A stretch of DNA of 64,000 nt from Streptomyces sp. ICBB 8177 (GCF_003144095.1 NZ_NSKH01000018.1:2599202-2663201); one strand, 5' to 3'. Shown: positions 43,086 through 52,769, counted from the first letter of the stretch. Translations and numbers: made by a program. Notes: generated by a model not told the origin, from the sequence alone.

Positions 43086-44624
43086 GTGATGCAGCACAGC
43101 CGAGCAGCCGCGCTCGAAGTGGCGGAACGGCTCGCCGAGGGATCGCAGTACATCGCGGGAAGCCTCAGGCCCGGCTCTTCGGGGCGCCGCCACAGTGTCG
43201 TCGACCCCGCCACCGGCGAGGCCGTCCACCCCTACGACCTCGCCTCGGCCGACGACGTGGACGCCGCCGTGGACGCCGCCCGCGAGGCGCTGCCCGGCTG
43301 GGCCGGAGCCACCCCCGGTGAGCGCTCCGACGCCCTGCACCGCTTCGCCGCCGCCCTCGGCGAGGCGGCCGACGACCTCGCGCTCGCCGAATCGCTCCAG
43401 TGCGGCAAGCCGATGAAGCTCTCCACCGGCTTCGACGTGCCCGGCACCGTCGACAACACCGCGTTCTTCGCCGGCGCCGCCCGCCACCTGCAGGGCCAGG
43501 CGGCGGGGGAGTACTCCGGCGACCACACCTCGTACGTGCGGCGCGAGCCGGTCGGCGTGGTCGGCTCCATCGCGCCGTGGAACTACCCCCTGCAGATGGC
43601 CGCCTGGAAGGTGCTGCCCGCCATCGCCGCGGGCAACACCATCGTGCTCAAGCCCGCCGAGCTGACCCCGCTGACCTCCCTGATGTTCGCGCGGGCCGCG
43701 ACCGCGGCGGGCATCCCCGACGGCGTGGTCAACGTCGTCACCGGCACCGGCCGCGAGGCGGGCGAACACCTCGTCGCGCACCCCGGCGTCGCCATGACCT
43801 CCTTCACCGGCTCGACCGCGGTCGGCAAGCGGGTCGCCGAGGTCGCCACCGCCACCGTCAAGCGGCTCCACCTCGAACTCGGCGGCAAGGCGCCCTTCGT
43901 GGTCTTCGACGACGCGGACCTGGAGGCCGCCGCGCACGGCGCCGTCGCCGGGGCGCTGATCAACACCGGCCAGGACTGCACCGCCGCGACCCGCGCCTAC
44001 GTCCAGCGGCCGCTGTACGACGCGTTCGTCGCCGCCGTCGCCGAACTCTTCGAGGGCGTGGTGGTCGGCGACCCGTTCGATCCCGCCACCGACATCGGCC
44101 CGCTGATCTCCCACACCCAGCGCGACCGCGTCGCCGGCTTCGTGGAGCGCGCCCGCTCCTACGCCACCGTCGTCACCGGTGGCGAGACCCCGGGCGGCGA
44201 CCTCGCCAAGGGCGCGTACTACCGCCCCACCCTGATCACCGGCGCCCCGCAGGACAGCGAGGTCGTCCAGGGCGAGATCTTCGGCCCGGTCCTGGTCGTG
44301 CTGCCCTTCGACGGCGACGACGAGGGCCTGGCGCTCGCCAACGACACGCCCTACGGCCTGGCCGCCTCCGCCTGGACCCGGGACGTCTTCCGGGCCGGCC
44401 GCGCCACCCGCGAGATCGCCGCGGGCTGCGTGTGGGTCAACGACCACATCCCGATCATCAGCGAGATGCCGCACGGCGGATACAAGGCCAGCGGCTACGG
44501 CAAGGACATGTCGGCGTACTCCTTCGAGGAGTACACGCAGGTCAAGCACGTCATGTACGACAACACGGCGGTGGCGCGCAAGGACTGGCACCGCACGATC
44601 TTCGGAAGCCAGGTGACGCCGTGA
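43086..44624 (+). CDS. Aldehyde dehydrogenase heading the potDABC operon
   Basis: A 512-residue NAD(P)-dependent aldehyde dehydrogenase with catalytic Cys298 (INTGQDCTAATR), LHLELGGKAPFVVFDDADLE and HIPIISEMPHGGYKASGYGKD, close in type to the enzyme at 33534 (4-aminobutanal/betaine aldehyde group). Linked with polyamine import genes, it probably oxidises an aminoaldehyde formed from putrescine or spermidine. GTG 43086 is preferred because GAGGAG (43070-43075) is upstream; ATG 43068 and ATG 43089 are alternatives. Its stop overlaps the potD start (GTGA). Confidence 0.88.
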   Translation: MMQHSRAAALEVAERLAEGSQYIAGSLRPGSSGRRHSVVDPATGEAVHPYDLASADDVDAAVDAAREALPGWAGATPGERSDALHRFAAALGEAADDLALAESLQCGKPMKLSTGFDVPGTVDNTAFFAGAARHLQGQAAGEYSGDHTSYVRREPVGVVGSIAPWNYPLQMAAWKVLPAIAAGNTIVLKPAELTPLTSLMFARAATAAGIPDGVVNVVTGTGREAGEHLVAHPGVAMTSFTGSTAVGKRVAEVATATVKRLHLELGGKAPFVVFDDADLEAAAHGAVAGALINTGQDCTAATRAYVQRPLYDAFVAAVAELFEGVVVGDPFDPATDIGPLISHTQRDRVAGFVERARSYATVVTGGETPGGDLAKGAYYRPTLITGAPQDSEVVQGEIFGPVLVVLPFDGDDEGLALANDTPYGLAASAWTRDVFRAGRATREIAAGCVWVNDHIPIISEMPHGGYKASGYGKDMSAYSFEEYTQVKHVMYDNTAVARKDWHRTIFGSQVTP

Positions 44625-45865
44625 CCGGTCCCGACCCCCTCGACCTCGCGCGGTTCACCAACCGCACCCGGCTGCGCTCGACCGCCTCCCGCGTCAGCCG
44701 CCGCGCCCTGCTGCGCGGCGCCGGCGCGGGCGGCCTCGCGGTCGCCGGGGCGAGCGCGCTGTCGGCCTGCGGCGTGCAGGGCCACGTGGTGCCGCCCGGC
44801 GCCCAGGAGACCGGCCAGCCCGGGCACGACTACTCGGACACCGAGAAGAAGGTCGTCTTCGCCAACTGGCCCGCGTACATCGACGTCGACCCCAAGGACC
44901 CCAACAAGCGGCCCACCCTGGAACGCTTCGAGAAGGAGACCGGCATCCAGGTGCAGTACCTGGAGGTCATCAACGACAACAACGACTGGTACACCAAGGT
45001 GGACCCGTCGCTGGTCAAGGGCGTCGACACCGGCTACGACATCATGGTCGTCAGCGACTACATGGTGGCCAAGTACCGCGCCTACGACTACATCCAGGAA
45101 CTGAACCTGGCCAACGTCCCCAACCACGCCCACATGCTGCCCTCGGTGCTGCACGACCCCACCGACGCCGGCCGCCGCTACACCGTCCCGTGGGCGTACG
45201 GGTACACCACCATCGCGTACAACAAGAAGCTGGTGAAGCAGCCGATCACCTCGATCGCGGAGATCTTCACCCGGCCCGACCTGCACGGCAAGGTCTCGCT
45301 GTTCAGCGAGATGGAGGACACGGTCGCCCTCGCGCTGCTCGCCCTCGGCCACGACCCGCAGCAGTTCACCGACGCGCAGTTCAACAAGTCGCTGGAGTAC
45401 GTGCGCAGGGCCAAGGCCGCAGGACAGATCCGGGCCTTCACCGGCAACGACTACCTCAGCGACTTCCAGCAGGGCAACACCGCCGTGACGATGGCGTACT
45501 CCGGCGACGTCGCCCAGCTCGGCAAGCCCGACCTGGTCACCGTCGACCTGCCGAGGGAAGGCCTGCTGTCCTGGTCGGACAACTGCGTCATCCCCAACTT
45601 CGCCCGGCACAAGACCAACGCCGAGAAGCTGCTCAACTACTACCTGCGCCCCGACGTCGCCGCCGCGCTCGACGACTACATCGACTACATCCCGTCCGTC
45701 GACGGCGCCGACACCGCCCTGCGCGCCCTGGACCCGCAGGCGGCGGCCTCCCCGCTGATCGTCCCGACCAAGCGGATGGAAGCGAAGGCCCGCGGCTTCA
45801 TGGCCCTGACCGTCGACCAGCTCAACGACTACACCGGCCGCTTCCAGCAGGTCACCGGCCAGTAG
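44621..45865 (+). CDS. potD: Spermidine/putrescine ABC transporter substrate-binding lipoprotein
   Basis: A 414-residue PotD-like protein. The signal region contains a twin-arginine motif (SRRALL, 26-31) and a lipobox ending at Cys50 (ALSAC), so it is probably a Tat-exported lipoprotein, as many Streptomyces binding proteins are. The mature part has VFANWPAYIDVD, NDNNDWYTKVDPSLVKGVDTGYDIMVVSDYM and VPWAYGYTTIAYN, typical of periplasmic polyamine-binding proteins. GTG start overlaps the aldehyde dehydrogenase stop by 4 bp. Confidence 0.92.
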   Translation: MTGPDPLDLARFTNRTRLRSTASRVSRRALLRGAGAGGLAVAGASALSACGVQGHVVPPGAQETGQPGHDYSDTEKKVVFANWPAYIDVDPKDPNKRPTLERFEKETGIQVQYLEVINDNNDWYTKVDPSLVKGVDTGYDIMVVSDYMVAKYRAYDYIQELNLANVPNHAHMLPSVLHDPTDAGRRYTVPWAYGYTTIAYNKKLVKQPITSIAEIFTRPDLHGKVSLFSEMEDTVALALLALGHDPQQFTDAQFNKSLEYVRRAKAAGQIRAFTGNDYLSDFQQGNTAVTMAYSGDVAQLGKPDLVTVDLPREGLLSWSDNCVIPNFARHKTNAEKLLNYYLRPDVAAALDDYIDYIPSVDGADTALRALDPQAAASPLIVPTKRMEAKARGFMALTVDQLNDYTGRFQQVTGQ

Positions 45866-45907
45866 AACCGGTGCGCACCACCGCCCAAGGATGAGAGAAG
45901 AGTCCCG

Positions 45908-47062
45908 ATGAGCTCCAACGATGTGCTCGGCCGCACCGAGGGCGGAGACCTCCGTCTGGCCGGACTGACCAAGCGCTACGGTTCGTTCACCGCCGTGGAC
46001 GATCTCGACCTGACCGTGCCGCAGGGCTCGTTCTTCGCCCTGCTCGGCGCCTCCGGCTGCGGCAAGACCACCACCTTGCGGATGGTCTCGGGCCTGGAGG
46101 AGCCCACCGTCGGCCGCATCCTCCTCGGCGACCAGGACGTCACCGACCGCAAGCCGTACCGCCGCCCGGTCAACACCGTCTTCCAGAACTACGCGCTCTT
46201 CCCGCACCTCGACATCTACGAGAACGTCGCCTTCGGCCTGCGCAGGCGCGGCATCAAGGACGTCAGGAAGCCCGTCACCGACATGCTCGACCTGGTCGAA
46301 CTCGGCCACCTCGCCAAGCGCAAGCCCGGCCAGCTCTCCGGCGGCCAGCAGCAGCGCATCGCCCTCGCCCGCGCCCTGATCAACCAGCCGCAGGTGCTGC
46401 TGCTCGACGAACCGCTCGGCGCCCTCGACCTCAAACTGCGCCGCCAGATGCAGATCGAGCTCAAGCGCATCCAGCTGGAGGTCGGCCTCACCTTCGTGCA
46501 CGTCACCCACGACCAGGAGGAGGCCATGACCATGGCCGACACCATCGCGGTGATGAACGCCGGCCGCATCGAGCAGATGGGCTCGCCCGCCGAGCTGTAC
46601 GAGAACCCGCGCACCACCTTCGTCGCCAACTTCCTCGGCCAGTCCAACCTGCTGCCCGGCACCGTCGAAGGCGTCGACGCAGACGTGGTCACCGTCACCG
46701 CGCACGGCCAGCGCCTGACCCTGGACGCCGCGCGATGTCCGGTGCGCTCCGGCGCCGTGATCCTCGGCGTGCGCCCCGAGAAGGTCCACCTCGCCCGCAC
46801 CGGCGCCGAGATACCCGCCGGCCACAACCGGCTGACCGGCGGCACCGTCGTCGACACCTCGTTCATCGGCGTCTCCACGCAGTACCTGGTCACCCTCGCC
46901 ACCGGCGAGGAGGTCTCGGTCTTCGAGCAGAACACCGGCCGGGAGATCCAGCGCCCCGGCACCGAGGTCGTCGTGCACTGGGACCCCAGCCAGGGCTTCG
47001 GCCTCGAAGGCGGCCAGGACATCGAGGCCGGCGCGGCCGACATCGAGGAGGACGCGGCATGA
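45908..47062 (+). CDS. potA: Spermidine/putrescine ABC transporter ATPase
   Basis: A 384-residue ATPase with Walker A GASGCGKT (47-54), signature LSGGQQQRIALARAL, Walker B VLLLDEPLGALD, switch His in HVTHDQEEA and a C-terminal TOBE domain that may bind a regulatory ligand. It powers polyamine import through PotB and PotC. ATG at 45908, 42 bp after potD; the stop overlaps potB (ATGA). Confidence 0.94.
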   Translation: MSSNDVLGRTEGGDLRLAGLTKRYGSFTAVDDLDLTVPQGSFFALLGASGCGKTTTLRMVSGLEEPTVGRILLGDQDVTDRKPYRRPVNTVFQNYALFPHLDIYENVAFGLRRRGIKDVRKPVTDMLDLVELGHLAKRKPGQLSGGQQQRIALARALINQPQVLLLDEPLGALDLKLRRQMQIELKRIQLEVGLTFVHVTHDQEEAMTMADTIAVMNAGRIEQMGSPAELYENPRTTFVANFLGQSNLLPGTVEGVDADVVTVTAHGQRLTLDAARCPVRSGAVILGVRPEKVHLARTGAEIPAGHNRLTGGTVVDTSFIGVSTQYLVTLATGEEVSVFEQNTGREIQRPGTEVVVHWDPSQGFGLEGGQDIEAGAADIEEDAA

Positions 47063-47991
47063 CGGCCGTCGTTCCGAGCCCGGAACTCACCGAACCCGTC
47101 GAACCGCCGCCCTCGGCCCGCAAGCCCAGGCGCAACTGGACGCCCTGGGTCCTGCTGGCACCCGGACTGCTGTGGCTCGTCGTCTTCTTCCTCGTGCCGA
47201 TCTTCACCTCGGTCTCCGCCTCCGTGCAGACCGGCGACTACGACGACGGCTTCAAGCTCACCTGGCACTGGGCCAACTACGGGAAGGCCCTCACCGACTA
47301 CGGCGTCCAGTACCTGCACTCCGGCATCTACTCGGTGCTGTGCACGGTCTTCTGCCTCGCCCTGGGCTACCCCGTCGCCTACTTCATCGCCTTCAAGGGC
47401 GGCAAGTACAAGAGCCTGCTGATGGCCCTGGTGATCGTGCCGTCCTTCACCAGCTTCCTGATCCGCACCATCGCCTGGAAGACGATCCTCGCCGACAACG
47501 GCCCCGTCGTGCAGTTCCTCAACGACGCGCACGTCCTGAAGCTGACCAGCGCGCTGGGCTGGACCGTCGGCAACCACGTGCTGGCCAGCCCCGCCGCCGT
47601 GGTCTGCGGCATGGTCTACAACTTCCTGCCCTTCACCATCCTGCCGCTGTACACCTCGCTGGAGAAGATCGACCCCAGGTTGCACGAGGCCGGACAGGAC
47701 CTGTACTGCAACGCGTTCACCACCTGGCGCCGCGTCACCCTGCCGCTGTCCATGCCCGGCGTCATCGGCGGCACCCTGCTGACCTTCATCCCCGCCATCG
47801 GCGACTACATCAACGCCCAACTGCTCGGCAACCCCAACACCGGTGTCGTCGGCCAGAAGATCGAGGACCTGTTCCTCCGCAACACCCAGGGCTATCCGGT
47901 CGGCTCCGCCATCTCCGTCGTGATGATGGTCGGCACGCTGGTCCTGGTCATGAGCTACATCCGCAAGGCCGGGACGGAGGACCTGATCTGA
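47059..47991 (+). CDS. potB: Spermidine/putrescine ABC transporter permease PotB
   Basis: A 310-residue permease with six membrane segments, the first at about 30-52 (WVLLAPGLLWLVVFFLVPIF). The EAA coupling loop is seen as HEAGQDLYCNAFTTWRRVTLPLSMPGVIGG. The long FxVPIFxSVSASVQ stretch and the position after potA identify the PotB half. The start overlaps potA by 4 bp and the stop overlaps potC by 1 bp. Confidence 0.93.
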   Translation: MTAVVPSPELTEPVEPPPSARKPRRNWTPWVLLAPGLLWLVVFFLVPIFTSVSASVQTGDYDDGFKLTWHWANYGKALTDYGVQYLHSGIYSVLCTVFCLALGYPVAYFIAFKGGKYKSLLMALVIVPSFTSFLIRTIAWKTILADNGPVVQFLNDAHVLKLTSALGWTVGNHVLASPAAVVCGMVYNFLPFTILPLYTSLEKIDPRLHEAGQDLYCNAFTTWRRVTLPLSMPGVIGGTLLTFIPAIGDYINAQLLGNPNTGVVGQKIEDLFLRNTQGYPVGSAISVVMMVGTLVLVMSYIRKAGTEDLI

Positions 47992-48860
47992 TGACCACTG
48001 TGACCGCCCCGCCCGCCGCGCCCACCACCGCGGCCCGGCCACCGAAGGCGCGCCGCCGCTCCCCGCTCGCCTGGGCCAGGGAACACCTGCTGCTCGCCGC
48101 CACCGTGCTGATCTTCGTCTTCATGCTGCTGCCGAACGTCATCATCTTCTGGATGTCGTTCAACCAGCCGCAGGGCAAGTTCGACTACGTCTGGCACCGC
48201 TTCTCGCTCGCCGCCTGGCGGAACCCGTGCGCCAACGGCGAGATGTGCCACAGCATCGGCCTGTCGCTGCGCATCGGCGTGGTCGCCACCATCGTCGCCA
48301 CCGTGCTCGGCACGATGATCGCGTTCGCCATGGTGCGCTACCGCTTCAAGGCCCGCTCCGGCATCAACGCCCTGCTCTTCCTGCCGATGGCCGCCCCCGA
48401 GGTGGTCATGGGCGCCACCCTCGCCGCGCTGTTCTTCAACACCATCGGCCCCGGCGGACTCGGCTTTTGGACCATCACCATCGCGCACGTGATGTTCTGT
48501 GTCTCCTACGTCGTCGTCACCGTCAAGTCGCGACTGGCCGGCATGGACCCGACCCTGGAACGCGCCGCGCAGGACCTGTACGCCACCCCCGCCCAGACCT
48601 TCCGCCACGTCACGCTGCCGCTGGTCGCCCCGGGCATCGCCGCCGCCGCGCTGCTGGCCTTCGCCCTGTCCATCGACGACTACATCGTCACCGTCTTCAC
48701 CGCGGGCAACCTGGAGACCTTCCCCATGTACATCTGGGGCTCGGTCCAGCGTGCCTACCCCGCGCAGATCGACGTCATCGGTTCACTGATGCTCATCGTG
48801 ACGATGGCGATCATCGCGCTGTCGCAGGTGCTGGGACGGGCGAGGAGCGCACGCCGATAA
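47991..48860 (+). CDS. potC: Spermidine/putrescine ABC transporter permease PotC
   Basis: A 289-residue permease, six membrane segments, with the EAA loop ERAAQDLYATPAQTFRHVTLPLVAPGIAAA. It pairs with PotB to form the membrane channel. ATG 47991 overlaps the potB stop (TGATG). Last gene of the coupled aldehyde dehydrogenase-potD-A-B-C operon; the next gene starts 61 bp later behind a palindrome. Confidence 0.93.
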   Translation: MTTVTAPPAAPTTAARPPKARRRSPLAWAREHLLLAATVLIFVFMLLPNVIIFWMSFNQPQGKFDYVWHRFSLAAWRNPCANGEMCHSIGLSLRIGVVATIVATVLGTMIAFAMVRYRFKARSGINALLFLPMAAPEVVMGATLAALFFNTIGPGGLGFWTITIAHVMFCVSYVVVTVKSRLAGMDPTLERAAQDLYATPAQTFRHVTLPLVAPGIAAAALLAFALSIDDYIVTVFTAGNLETFPMYIWGSVQRAYPAQIDVIGSLMLIVTMAIIALSQVLGRARSARR

Positions 48861-48891
48861 GACCCCACCATCCGCCGACACACCCGCACTT

Positions 48892-48904
48892 GTGAACTGT
48901 TCAC
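48892..48904 (+). promoter_or_regulatory. Perfect operator-like palindrome GTGAAC-T-GTTCAC
   Basis: A 13-bp palindrome with perfect 6-bp arms stands 17 bp before the ATG of the FAD oxidoreductase gene, in the short gap after potC. Its symmetry and size fit a dimeric regulator site. No clear promoter boxes surround it. Confidence 0.5.
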
Positions 48905-48921
48905 GAAAGCAGTGATAAGAG

Positions 48922-50370
48922 ATGGACCCAGCCCGCCCGTCGCCCTCCGCCACCCTCAGAGGACGTCGCTGCGCGCCGCGGCACTATCAAGCGCTCGCCG
49001 ACGTGCAGCCGACGCCCTACTGGCTGGACGACCCCGGCAGGCCCGAGGCCAGGCCCGCGCTGGTCGGGGACGAGCACTGCGACCTGCTCGTCGTCGGCGG
49101 CGGCTACTCGGGCCTGTGGACCGCCCTGATCGCCAAGGAGCGCGACCCCTCGCGGGACGTCGTGCTCATCGAGGGCGAGCGGATCGGCTGGGCCGCCACC
49201 GGGCGCAACGGCGGCTTCTGCGCCGCGTCCATCACCCACGGCCTCGGCAACGGACTGGAACGCTGGCCCGGCGAGATCACCGAACTGGAGCGCCTCGGCA
49301 ACCGCAACCTCGACGAGATCGAGGCCGCCGTCGCCCGCTACGGCATCGACTGCGACTTCGAGCGCACCGGCGAGATCGACGTCGCCACCGAGCCGTACCA
49401 GGTCGACGACCTGCACGCGCTCGCCGAGGAGGCCGCAGGCCACGGCATCCACCTCGACCTGCTGGACCGCGACGCGATGCGCGCCGAGGTCGACTCGCCG
49501 ACCTTCCTCGGCGGCCTGTGGGACCGCGAGGGCGTCGCCATGCTCCACCCGGCCAAGCTCGCCTGGGGCCTCGCCGACGCCTGCGCCCGCCTCGGCGTGC
49601 GCATCCACGAGCACACCCGCGCCACAGAACTGGCCCGCAACGGCGCCGGCATGGCGGTGCGCACCGGCTACGGACGGGTCTTCGCCCGCCAGGTCGTCCT
49701 CGGCTCCGGCGTGTTCCCCTCGCTGGTCAAGCGGGTCCGGCCGTTCGTCGTACCGGTCTACGACTACGCGCTGGTGACCGAACCGCTCAGCGCCGAGCGG
49801 ATGGCGTCCATCGGCTGGAAGAACCGGCAGGGCCTGGGCGACAGCGCCAACCAGTTCCACTACTTCCGGCTCACCGCCGACAACCGCATCCTGTGGGGCG
49901 GATACGACGCGATCTACCCGTACGGCGGCCGGGTCGCCGCCGAGTACGACCAGCGGCCGGAGACCTTCGCCAAGCTCGCGGGGCAGTTCTTCGAATGCTT
50001 CCCGCAGCTCGAAGGCGTCCGCTTCACGCACGCGTGGGGCGGCGCGATCGACACCTGCTCGCGGTTCTCCGCCTTCTACGGCACCGCGCACGGCGGCCGG
50101 GTCGGCTACGCGGCCGGGTTCACCGGGCTCGGCGTGGGCGCCACCCGCTTCGGCGCCGACGTCGTGCTCGACCTGCTGGCGGGGGAGCGCACCGAGCGCA
50201 CCGAACTGGAGATGGTCCGCAGCAAGCCGCTGCCGTTCCCGCCGGAGCCGATCGCCTGGGCGGGCATCGAACTGACCCGCAGGTCCCTGGCGCGCGCCGA
50301 CCGCAACGCCGGCCGCCGCAACCTGTGGCTGAAGACCCTGGACCGGCTGGGCCTGGGCTTCGACAGCTGA
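48922..50370 (+). CDS. FAD-dependent amine oxidoreductase, gamma-glutamylputrescine oxidase-like
   Basis: A 482-residue DAO-family flavoprotein. The ADP-binding motif is LLVVGGGYSGLW (about 55-66) with GEEIGWAATGRNGGF-like GERIGWAATGRNGGFCAAS, and the C-terminal FAD contact GYAAGFTGLGVGATRFGA. It is similar in layout to PuuB, which oxidises gamma-glutamylputrescine, and to other primary/secondary amine oxidases. Its place directly after the pot operon supports a polyamine-derived substrate. ATG at 48922; only GATAAGAG precedes it, a weak ribosome site. Confidence 0.86.
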   Translation: MDPARPSPSATLRGRRCAPRHYQALADVQPTPYWLDDPGRPEARPALVGDEHCDLLVVGGGYSGLWTALIAKERDPSRDVVLIEGERIGWAATGRNGGFCAASITHGLGNGLERWPGEITELERLGNRNLDEIEAAVARYGIDCDFERTGEIDVATEPYQVDDLHALAEEAAGHGIHLDLLDRDAMRAEVDSPTFLGGLWDREGVAMLHPAKLAWGLADACARLGVRIHEHTRATELARNGAGMAVRTGYGRVFARQVVLGSGVFPSLVKRVRPFVVPVYDYALVTEPLSAERMASIGWKNRQGLGDSANQFHYFRLTADNRILWGGYDAIYPYGGRVAAEYDQRPETFAKLAGQFFECFPQLEGVRFTHAWGGAIDTCSRFSAFYGTAHGGRVGYAAGFTGLGVGATRFGADVVLDLLAGERTERTELEMVRSKPLPFPPEPIAWAGIELTRRSLARADRNAGRRNLWLKTLDRLGLGFDS

Positions 50371-50455
50371 ACCGTACGACTCGTGGGACCTGGCCGACCG
50401 CACGACAGGACTGACCGCGTGACCTGGTCGCGCGGCCCACGACATCGGACCGCCC

Positions 50456-50502
50456 GCGGGGTGGTGCGCCGGGAGCGAAGGCCCCCGGTCGCACCACCCC
50501 GC
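50456..50502 (+). terminator. Terminator hairpin of the oxidase gene
   Basis: GCGGGGTGGTGCG (50456-50468) pairs with CGCACCACCCCGC (50490-50502) in a perfect 13-bp stem, extended inward by CCGGG/CCCGG with one bulge. It lies 85 bp after the FAD oxidoreductase gene. The rest of the 267-bp gap shows nothing else I can name. Confidence 0.7.
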
Positions 50503-50637
50503 GTTCGCGCTGTGACCCCGTTCACCGGACCTCCGCACGATTCCCCCGCGAAACGGCGTAATACCCCGTCGGCCGCCCGCTCTCCCCCGTGACCGCGACA
50601 CGACCGGCCCGCCCGGGCCGGGAAACGGAGGGACCAG

Positions 50638-51138
50638 ATGAGCGGGACCGGTGCGAGGTCCGCGGTGGAGTGGCTGGCGTCGGTGGCGCCCGATCCGGAG
50701 GCCTGCCGCTGGGAGTGGGAGCGCAATCCGCTGGGCGTCACGCTGCTGCCCGCGGGCAAACGCTGGGACGTGCTGATCCTCGCCGGACGGCTGGGGTATC
50801 CGGCGCTGGACGTGCTGAGCCGGTTCATGGGCCGCCCGGGCCCCGTGCTCGCCGACTTCGGCGACACCCGCACCGGGTTCTTCGTCCCGCCGGGCACCGC
50901 CACCCGCTGGATCGGCACCGGGGTGCGCGGCGCGGGGGCGGGCACCTGGATCGTCGTGCCCTACCCGGGGCGGGCCGCCGGCGGGGTGCGGTGGCTGGTG
51001 CCACCGGACGGCTCCGGCGTGCTGACCGACCCGGCGCTGCTGGAACTCGCGCTGCACGAGGCCGCCGCCGCGCTGGCGGGCGACGGGGCCGCACCCCACG
51101 AGCCTCACCCGCGCGACGGTGGCGTTGACGACCTGTAA
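50638..51138 (+). CDS. Conserved hypothetical protein, possible primase/polymerase N-terminal-like domain
   Basis: A 166-residue soluble protein with no signal peptide or membrane segment. The pattern SAVEWLASVAPDPEACRWEWERNPLGVTLLPAGKRWDVL, then FGDTRTGFFVPPGTATRW, recalls small Streptomyces proteins annotated as related to the N-terminal domain of bifunctional DNA primase/polymerases, but catalytic acidic residues are not evident and I would not assign an activity. ATG 50638 follows GGAGGGACCAG. It is flanked by metabolic genes with which it shares no obvious role. Confidence 0.65.
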   Translation: MSGTGARSAVEWLASVAPDPEACRWEWERNPLGVTLLPAGKRWDVLILAGRLGYPALDVLSRFMGRPGPVLADFGDTRTGFFVPPGTATRWIGTGVRGAGAGTWIVVPYPGRAAGGVRWLVPPDGSGVLTDPALLELALHEAAAALAGDGAAPHEPHPRDGGVDDL

Positions 51139-51230
51139 GGCGAACAGCCGTGACGCCGACACCCTGGTCCTTGTAGCGGCCGGTGCCGTCTCGCGAGACT
51201 GGGAACGAGGCTCTGAGAGGAAGGTCTGCC

Positions 51231-52736
51231 GTGACCGCTAAGCACATCACGCACTGGATCGCCGGGCAGGAATGGTCCGGGACCGCCGAACGGCGGGGCG
51301 ACGTGTACGACCCGGCGACCGGTCGGGTGTCGGGGCACGTGGACTTCGCCTCGATCGCCGAGGTCGACCAGGCGGTCGGCGCGGCCGTCGAGGCGTTCGC
51401 CGGGTGGCGCGACGCGTCGGTGGCCAAGCGCACCCAGGTGCTGTTCGCCTTCCGCGAGCTGCTCAACGCGCACCGCGACGAGCTGGCCGCGATCATCGTC
51501 TCGGAACACGGCAAGGTGCACTCCGACGCGCTCGGCGAGATCGCCCGCGGCCTGGAGGTCGTCGAGTACGCCTGCGGCATCCCGCAGCTGATCAAGGGCG
51601 GCTTCACCGAGCAGGCGTCCACCGGCATCGACGTCTACTCCATCCGCCAGCCGCTCGGCCCGGTCGCCATCATCTCGCCGTTCAACTTCCCCGCGATGGT
51701 GCCGATGTGGTTCTTCCCCATCGCCGTCGCGGCCGGCAACACCGTGATCGTCAAGCCGTCCGAGAAGGACCCGTCGGCCGCCAACTTCCTGGCCGGGCTG
51801 TGGAAGCGGGCGGGCCTGCCCGACGGCGTCTTCAACGTCGTGCACGGCGACAAGGTGGCCGTCGACCGCCTCCTGGAGCACCCGGACGTCAAGTCCGTCT
51901 CCTTCGTCGGCTCCACCCCGATCGCCCGCTACGTCTACGAGACCGGCACCCGCTACGGCAAGCGCGTCCAGGCCCTCGGCGGTGCCAAGAACCACATGCT
52001 GGTGCTGCCCGACGCCGACCTCGACCTCGCCGCCGACGCGGCCGTCAACGCGGGCTTCGGCGCCGCGGGCGAGCGCTGCATGGCGGTGTCCGTCCTGGTC
52101 GCCGTGGACCCGGTGGGCGACGAACTGGTCGCGAAGATCAAGGAGCGCATGGCCACCCTCAAGGTCGGCCCCGGGTGCGCCCCCGACTCCGAGATGGGCC
52201 CGCTGGTCACCGGGGCCCACCGCGACAAGGTCACCGCCTACCTCGACGCCGGCGTCGCCGACGGCGCCACCCTCGCCGTCGACGGCCGCGAGCACGCCAT
52301 CGCGGGCGAGGACAGCGCCGACGGCTTCTGGCTCGGCCCGACCCTCTTCGACGACGTCAAGCCCGGCATGTCGGTCTACAACGACGAGATCTTCGGCCCC
52401 GTCCTGTCCGTCGTCCGGGTGGGCTCGTACGACGAGGGCCTGGAGCTGATCAACGCCAACCCCTACGGCAACGGCACCGCGCTGTTCACCAACGACGGCG
52501 GCGCCGCCCGGCGCTTCCAGCGCGAGGTGGAGGTCGGCATGGTCGGCATCAACGTGCCGATCCCGGTGCCGGTCGCGTACTACAGCTTCGGCGGCTGGAA
52601 GGCGTCCCTGTTCGGCGACACCCACGCCTACGGCGAGGACGGGGTCCGCTTCTTCACCCGCGGCAAGGCCGTCACCCAGCGCTGGCTCGACCCGTCGCAC
52701 GGAGGGCTGAATTTGGGATTCCCCACGAACGACTGA
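51231..52736 (+). CDS. mmsA: Methylmalonate-semialdehyde dehydrogenase (CoA-acylating)
   Basis: Oxidises methylmalonate or malonate semialdehyde to propionyl-CoA or acetyl-CoA in valine, pyrimidine and beta-alanine catabolism. The 501-residue protein has the family's catalytic Cys283 in AAGERCMAVSV, GGAKNHMLVLPDADLD, SPFNFPAMVPMWFFP, and lacks the usual general-base ELGGK Glu (here ALGGAK), which is the hallmark of CoA-acylating members. GTG 51231 is chosen because GAGGAAGG precedes it at good distance; a GTG at 51183 is in frame. No other genes of valine catabolism are adjacent. Confidence 0.93.
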   Translation: MTAKHITHWIAGQEWSGTAERRGDVYDPATGRVSGHVDFASIAEVDQAVGAAVEAFAGWRDASVAKRTQVLFAFRELLNAHRDELAAIIVSEHGKVHSDALGEIARGLEVVEYACGIPQLIKGGFTEQASTGIDVYSIRQPLGPVAIISPFNFPAMVPMWFFPIAVAAGNTVIVKPSEKDPSAANFLAGLWKRAGLPDGVFNVVHGDKVAVDRLLEHPDVKSVSFVGSTPIARYVYETGTRYGKRVQALGGAKNHMLVLPDADLDLAADAAVNAGFGAAGERCMAVSVLVAVDPVGDELVAKIKERMATLKVGPGCAPDSEMGPLVTGAHRDKVTAYLDAGVADGATLAVDGREHAIAGEDSADGFWLGPTLFDDVKPGMSVYNDEIFGPVLSVVRVGSYDEGLELINANPYGNGTALFTNDGGAARRFQREVEVGMVGINVPIPVPVAYYSFGGWKASLFGDTHAYGEDGVRFFTRGKAVTQRWLDPSHGGLNLGFPTND

Positions 52737-52769
52737 GTCCTGCGGCCCGTGGCGGGGGGGCCACAGGCC

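Noticed and set aside
50456-50502. CRISPR-repeat-like palindrome
   Set aside because: The stem is longer and lacks the CCCCGC-loop-GCGGGG-GTGGTCC order; it fits a terminator after the oxidase gene.
51183-51230. Longer mmsA start at GTG 51183
   Set aside because: GAGGAAGG stands at proper distance before GTG 51231, and the extra residues have no family counterpart that I know of.
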